In this document: piece after piece, positions 4,991 to 7,050 of the stretch
How positions within the stretch are numbered: position 1 is the first letter of the stretch
Layout: the number at the start of each line of letters is the position of its first letter
Source: Butyricicoccus_A sp964387535
GTDB taxonomy: Bacteria > Bacillota > Clostridia > Oscillospirales > Butyricicoccaceae
NCBI GenBank assembly: GCA_964387535.1
Contig: CAYLXH010000108.1
Coordinates: forward strand, 1 to 7,050
DNA length: 7,050 nucleotides
Reading direction: 5' to 3'
The notes under the pieces: generated by a model
Told to the model about the DNA's origin: nothing
Database searches by the model: none
The model's input: only the letters and a program-made list of their open reading frames with translations
Made by a program: the position numbers and the translations under genes

Positions 4991-5055
4991 ATTTAAAACA
5001 TTTTTTCAGACACAGTTGACCGTCCTCACGGTTATCTACACCGAGAATGCAGAGA

Positions 5056-5095
5056 AGTCCCCGTACCGCATTCCTCTGACTGCGGCACGGGGACT
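5056..5095 (-). terminator. Hairpin downstream of the PTS gene, probable terminator
   Basis: Arms of 15 nt (5056-5070 with 5081-5095) pair with one mismatch around a 10-nt loop. The outer half is nine G-C-rich pairs (AGTCCCCGT with ACGGGGACT). It lies 42 nt past the PTS stop and before the pdxS promoter. On the minus strand it is followed by TCTCTGCATTC rather than a clean T run, so termination may be incomplete and some pdxS transcription could come from read-through. Confidence 0.6.
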
Positions 5096-5137
5096 CCCTT
5101 TCCGATCTATTTTTGTTTTACAACAGCGCTCCGGGCA

Positions 5138-7050
5138 TTACCCGTTTGCAGCCACCAAATCCTGTCCTGCCGTCACCATACCAGTTGCCAGCGGCTTGAC
5201 AGACGCATACTCCTCCGTATTGCACACAATCATCGGTGTTGCCAGCGAATAGCCTTCGTTTTGAATTGCCTCCAAATCAAAGGATACCAGCAAATCTCCC
5301 TTCTTGACATGCTGTTCCGGCTCAACATGAGCTTCGAAATATTTTCCTCCCAGTTTCACCGTATCAATGCCAATGTGCAGCAGCAGCTCCGCTCCGTCAT
5401 CTGTTGTCAGTCCAATGGCATGCTTTGTATCAAATACCGTTTCAATCACGCCATCCGCAGGAGCAAACAACTTTCCTTCACTCGGCTCAATAGCAACGCC
5501 ATCTCCCATTGCGCAGGAGGCAAATGCCGCATCCGGCACCTCATTCATCAGCATCATTCGTCCATTCATATGGGCACCAATCACCGTATCCTTCTTTGTC
5601 TGTGTCGGTGCCGCCTTTTCTTCTGCTGCGTCGTGCACAGCCGCTGCCGTTTCGCTTCCAATCCGGCTTGCCTCCGGTTTCTCCATGAAGTCAACCAGAT
5701 TCGATTTAATCACCGCGACCTGTGGTCCGTAAATGACCTGAATGCCATTTCCCTTATGAATGATACCGGATGCACCCGACTGCTTCAGCAAAGGATCAGA
5801 CACCTTGTCCGGATCAATCACCGTGACACGCAGCCGGGTCGCGCAGCAGTCAACATCCGACAGATTTGCTTTCCCGCCAAGTCCGCTCAGAATCAACGCC
5901 GACGTCGGATCAGAATATCCGCCATCCGGGGCCGAAGAACCATCCGGACCAATTCCTGTCTTGGCCTTAAAATCAGAACGTGTAAACAGCTTGGTCTCTT
6001 CCTCATCCTCTTCTCGTCCCGGTGTTTTCAGATTCATTTTGCGAATCATCGTCGAGAACGTGAAATAATACAGGAAGAAATAGGCGATACCAACTACAAT
6101 AATCCAAATCCAGTGCGTCTTTGCATTTCCCTGCAGCACACCGAAGAGTACCAAGTCAATAATACCGCCGGAAAACGTCATGCCAACGCCCACATTCAGA
6201 ATATGCATCAGCATATAAGACAGGCCCGCGTAGACACAGTGAACCGCGTACATAGCCGGAGCGACGAACAGGAACGTAAATTCCAGCGGCTCCGTAATAC
6301 CGGTCAGCATAGCCGTCAGTGCTGCAGAAATCAGCAGACCGCCAACCACCTTGCGTTTTTCCGGACGGGCACAGCGATACATGGCCAGTGCAGCACCCGG
6401 AAGACCGAAGATCATGAACGGGAATTTACCTGCCATAAAGCGGGTTGCCGAAACAGAAAATACCTCCGTAGACTTAGACGCCAGCTCAGCAAAGAAGATA
6501 TTCTGAGCACCTTGCACGGTCACTCCGTCAATCACAGCACTTCCGCCCAGCGCGGTCTGCCAAAATGGCATATAAAAGACATGATGCAGACCAAATGGGA
6601 TGAGCGCACGCTCAATGATACCATAAATCCATGTGCCAATATAACCGGAATGAATAACCAGGCTGCCCAGCATAGAGATTCCTGCCTGAATCACCGGCCA
6701 GACAAAGAACATCGCGATACCAACTAACAGGTAAACCGCAGTACAAACAATCGGAACAAACCGTGTGCCGCCAAAGAACGAGAGAACCTGCGGCAGCTGT
6801 ATTTTGTAGAATCGGTTATGCAATGCTGCAACACCTAAGCCAACAATAATACCGCCAAAAACGCCCATTTGCAGCGTCGTGATGCCAAGCACCGAGGCCG
6901 TCGTATTTTCTGCCATGGCCTCAACGCCTCCGCTGGCATCAATCATCGCACTGATCGCCGTATTCATGACAAGATACGCAATCGCACCAGACAGCGCTGC
7001 AACTTCTTTTTCTGTTTTTGCCATACCAATTGCAACACCCATGGCAAACA
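5138..7050 (-). CDS. PTS enzyme IICBA, glucose/maltose (Glc) family, 5' end outside window
   Basis: A membrane sugar permease-kinase of the phosphotransferase system, with EIIC, EIIB and EIIA in one chain. It imports its sugar and phosphorylates it using phosphate passed from HPr. The frame runs off the right edge, where FA precedes MGVAIGMAK, so the methionine at 7042 is internal; by family length roughly 70-90 N-terminal residues are missing. Counting from that Met, residues 1-334 are EIIC with about nine visible hydrophobic segments. They include ALIPFGLHH (146-154) and the sugar-site signature GITEPLEFTFLF (248-259). An acidic, Pro/Gly-rich linker leads to EIIB (~380-455), with phospho-acceptor Cys400 in CATRLRV. 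An Ala/Glu-rich linker leads to EIIA (~490-634), with His541 and active His556 in LLLHIGIDT. All three phosphotransfer sites are intact. The FYMPFWQTALGG stretch recalls glucose/maltose EIIs of lactic bacteria from memory; substrate specificity cannot be settled here. Confidence 0.93.
   Translation of the reverse strand, partial: FAMGVAIGMAKTEKEVAALSGAIAYLVMNTAISAMIDASGGVEAMAENTTASVLGITTLQMGVFGGIIVGLGVAALHNRFYKIQLPQVLSFFGGTRFVPIVCTAVYLLVGIAMFFVWPVIQAGISMLGSLVIHSGYIGTWIYGIIERALIPFGLHHVFYMPFWQTALGGSAVIDGVTVQGAQNIFFAELASKSTEVFSVSATRFMAGKFPFMIFGLPGAALAMYRCARPEKRKVVGGLLISAALTAMLTGITEPLEFTFLFVAPAMYAVHCVYAGLSYMLMHILNVGVGMTFSGGIIDLVLFGVLQGNAKTHWIWIIVVGIAYFFLYYFTFSTMIRKMNLKTPGREEDEEETKLFTRSDFKAKTGIGPDGSSAPDGGYSDPTSALILSGLGGKANLSDVDCCATRLRVTVIDPDKVSDPLLKQSGASGIIHKGNGIQVIYGPQVAVIKSNLVDFMEKPEASRIGSETAAAVHDAAEEKAAPTQTKKDTVIGAHMNGRMMLMNEVPDAAFASCAMGDGVAIEPSEGKLFAPADGVIETVFDTKHAIGLTTDDGAELLLHIGIDTVKLGGKYFEAHVEPEQHVKKGDLLVSFDLEAIQNEGYSLATPMIVCNTEEYASVKPLATGMVTAGQDLVAANG

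Noticed and set aside
5019..5032. Small hairpin ACCGT-CCTC-ACGGT upstream of pdxS as a terminator or riboswitch
   Set aside because: Only 5 bp, no T tract on either strand, and it lies upstream of the predicted pdxS transcription start, so it would not be in the leader.
5261..6727. A 488-codon open frame on the plus strand opposite the PTS gene
   Set aside because: It is exactly antisense to a protein with intact EIIC, EIIB and EIIA motifs, lacks a clear ribosome binding site, and its translation is Arg/His/Cys-rich low-quality sequence, as expected from the complement of a coding gene.

Overview
The window looks like a chromosomal segment of a Gram-positive Clostridia-type Firmicute of roughly balanced GC content. 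The support is the ssb-rpsR order typical of Firmicutes, a ribosomal protein S18 carrying zinc-ligand cysteines, strong AGGAGG-type ribosome binding sites, the two-gene PdxS/PdxT route to vitamin B6, a single-chain sugar PTS permease, and a secreted trefoil/cysteine-peptidase protein of a kind I associate with gut Clostridia. A genus-level guess (Butyricicoccus/Agathobaculum-like Oscillospirales) would be speculation. I see no tRNA, rRNA, CRISPR array, insertion sequence or prophage gene.

Layout, left to right. (1) Positions 1-641, plus strand: the end of ssb and the complete rpsR, closed by a strong terminator. (2) Positions 660-2212, minus strand: a 498-residue secreted protein with a signal peptide, two beta-trefoil (ricin-like) regions and a C-terminal CHAP/NlpC-like cysteine peptidase domain, with its own terminator. 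(3) Positions 2213-2554: an AT-rich divergent intergenic region holding two extended -10 promoters pointing outward, a 10-bp-phased array of TTAC/GTAA half-sites, a perfect 16-bp palindrome and a 5'-UTR hairpin. (4) Positions 2555-3139, plus strand: a stand-alone cytidylate-kinase-like P-loop protein. (5) A shared bidirectional terminator at 3161-3203. (6) Positions 4918 down to 3216, minus strand: pdxS, pdxT and a small XRE-type helix-turn-helix gene, tightly packed (1-nt gap, then 23-nt overlap). They are transcribed from an extended -10 promoter near 4957 with a dyad over its -35 region. (7) Positions 7050 down to 5138, minus strand: the 5'-truncated gene for a glucose/maltose-family PTS enzyme IICBA, followed by a hairpin.

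Functionally, the ssb-rpsR pair serves replication/repair and translation. PdxS and PdxT form the glutamine-dependent pyridoxal 5'-phosphate synthase, and the XRE protein in the same transcript is a candidate regulator. The PTS protein imports and phosphorylates a hexose or glucoside. The secreted peptidase probably acts on the cell wall or on an extracellular peptide or glycan target. Its promoter has a poor -35 and a phased repeat array at activator distance, which makes it the most interesting regulated unit here. Most of the window is ordinary core genome. The points worth following up are the secreted protein with its promoter array, and the embedded regulator in the pdxST operon. I did not find convincing evidence for a wholly new multi-gene system.
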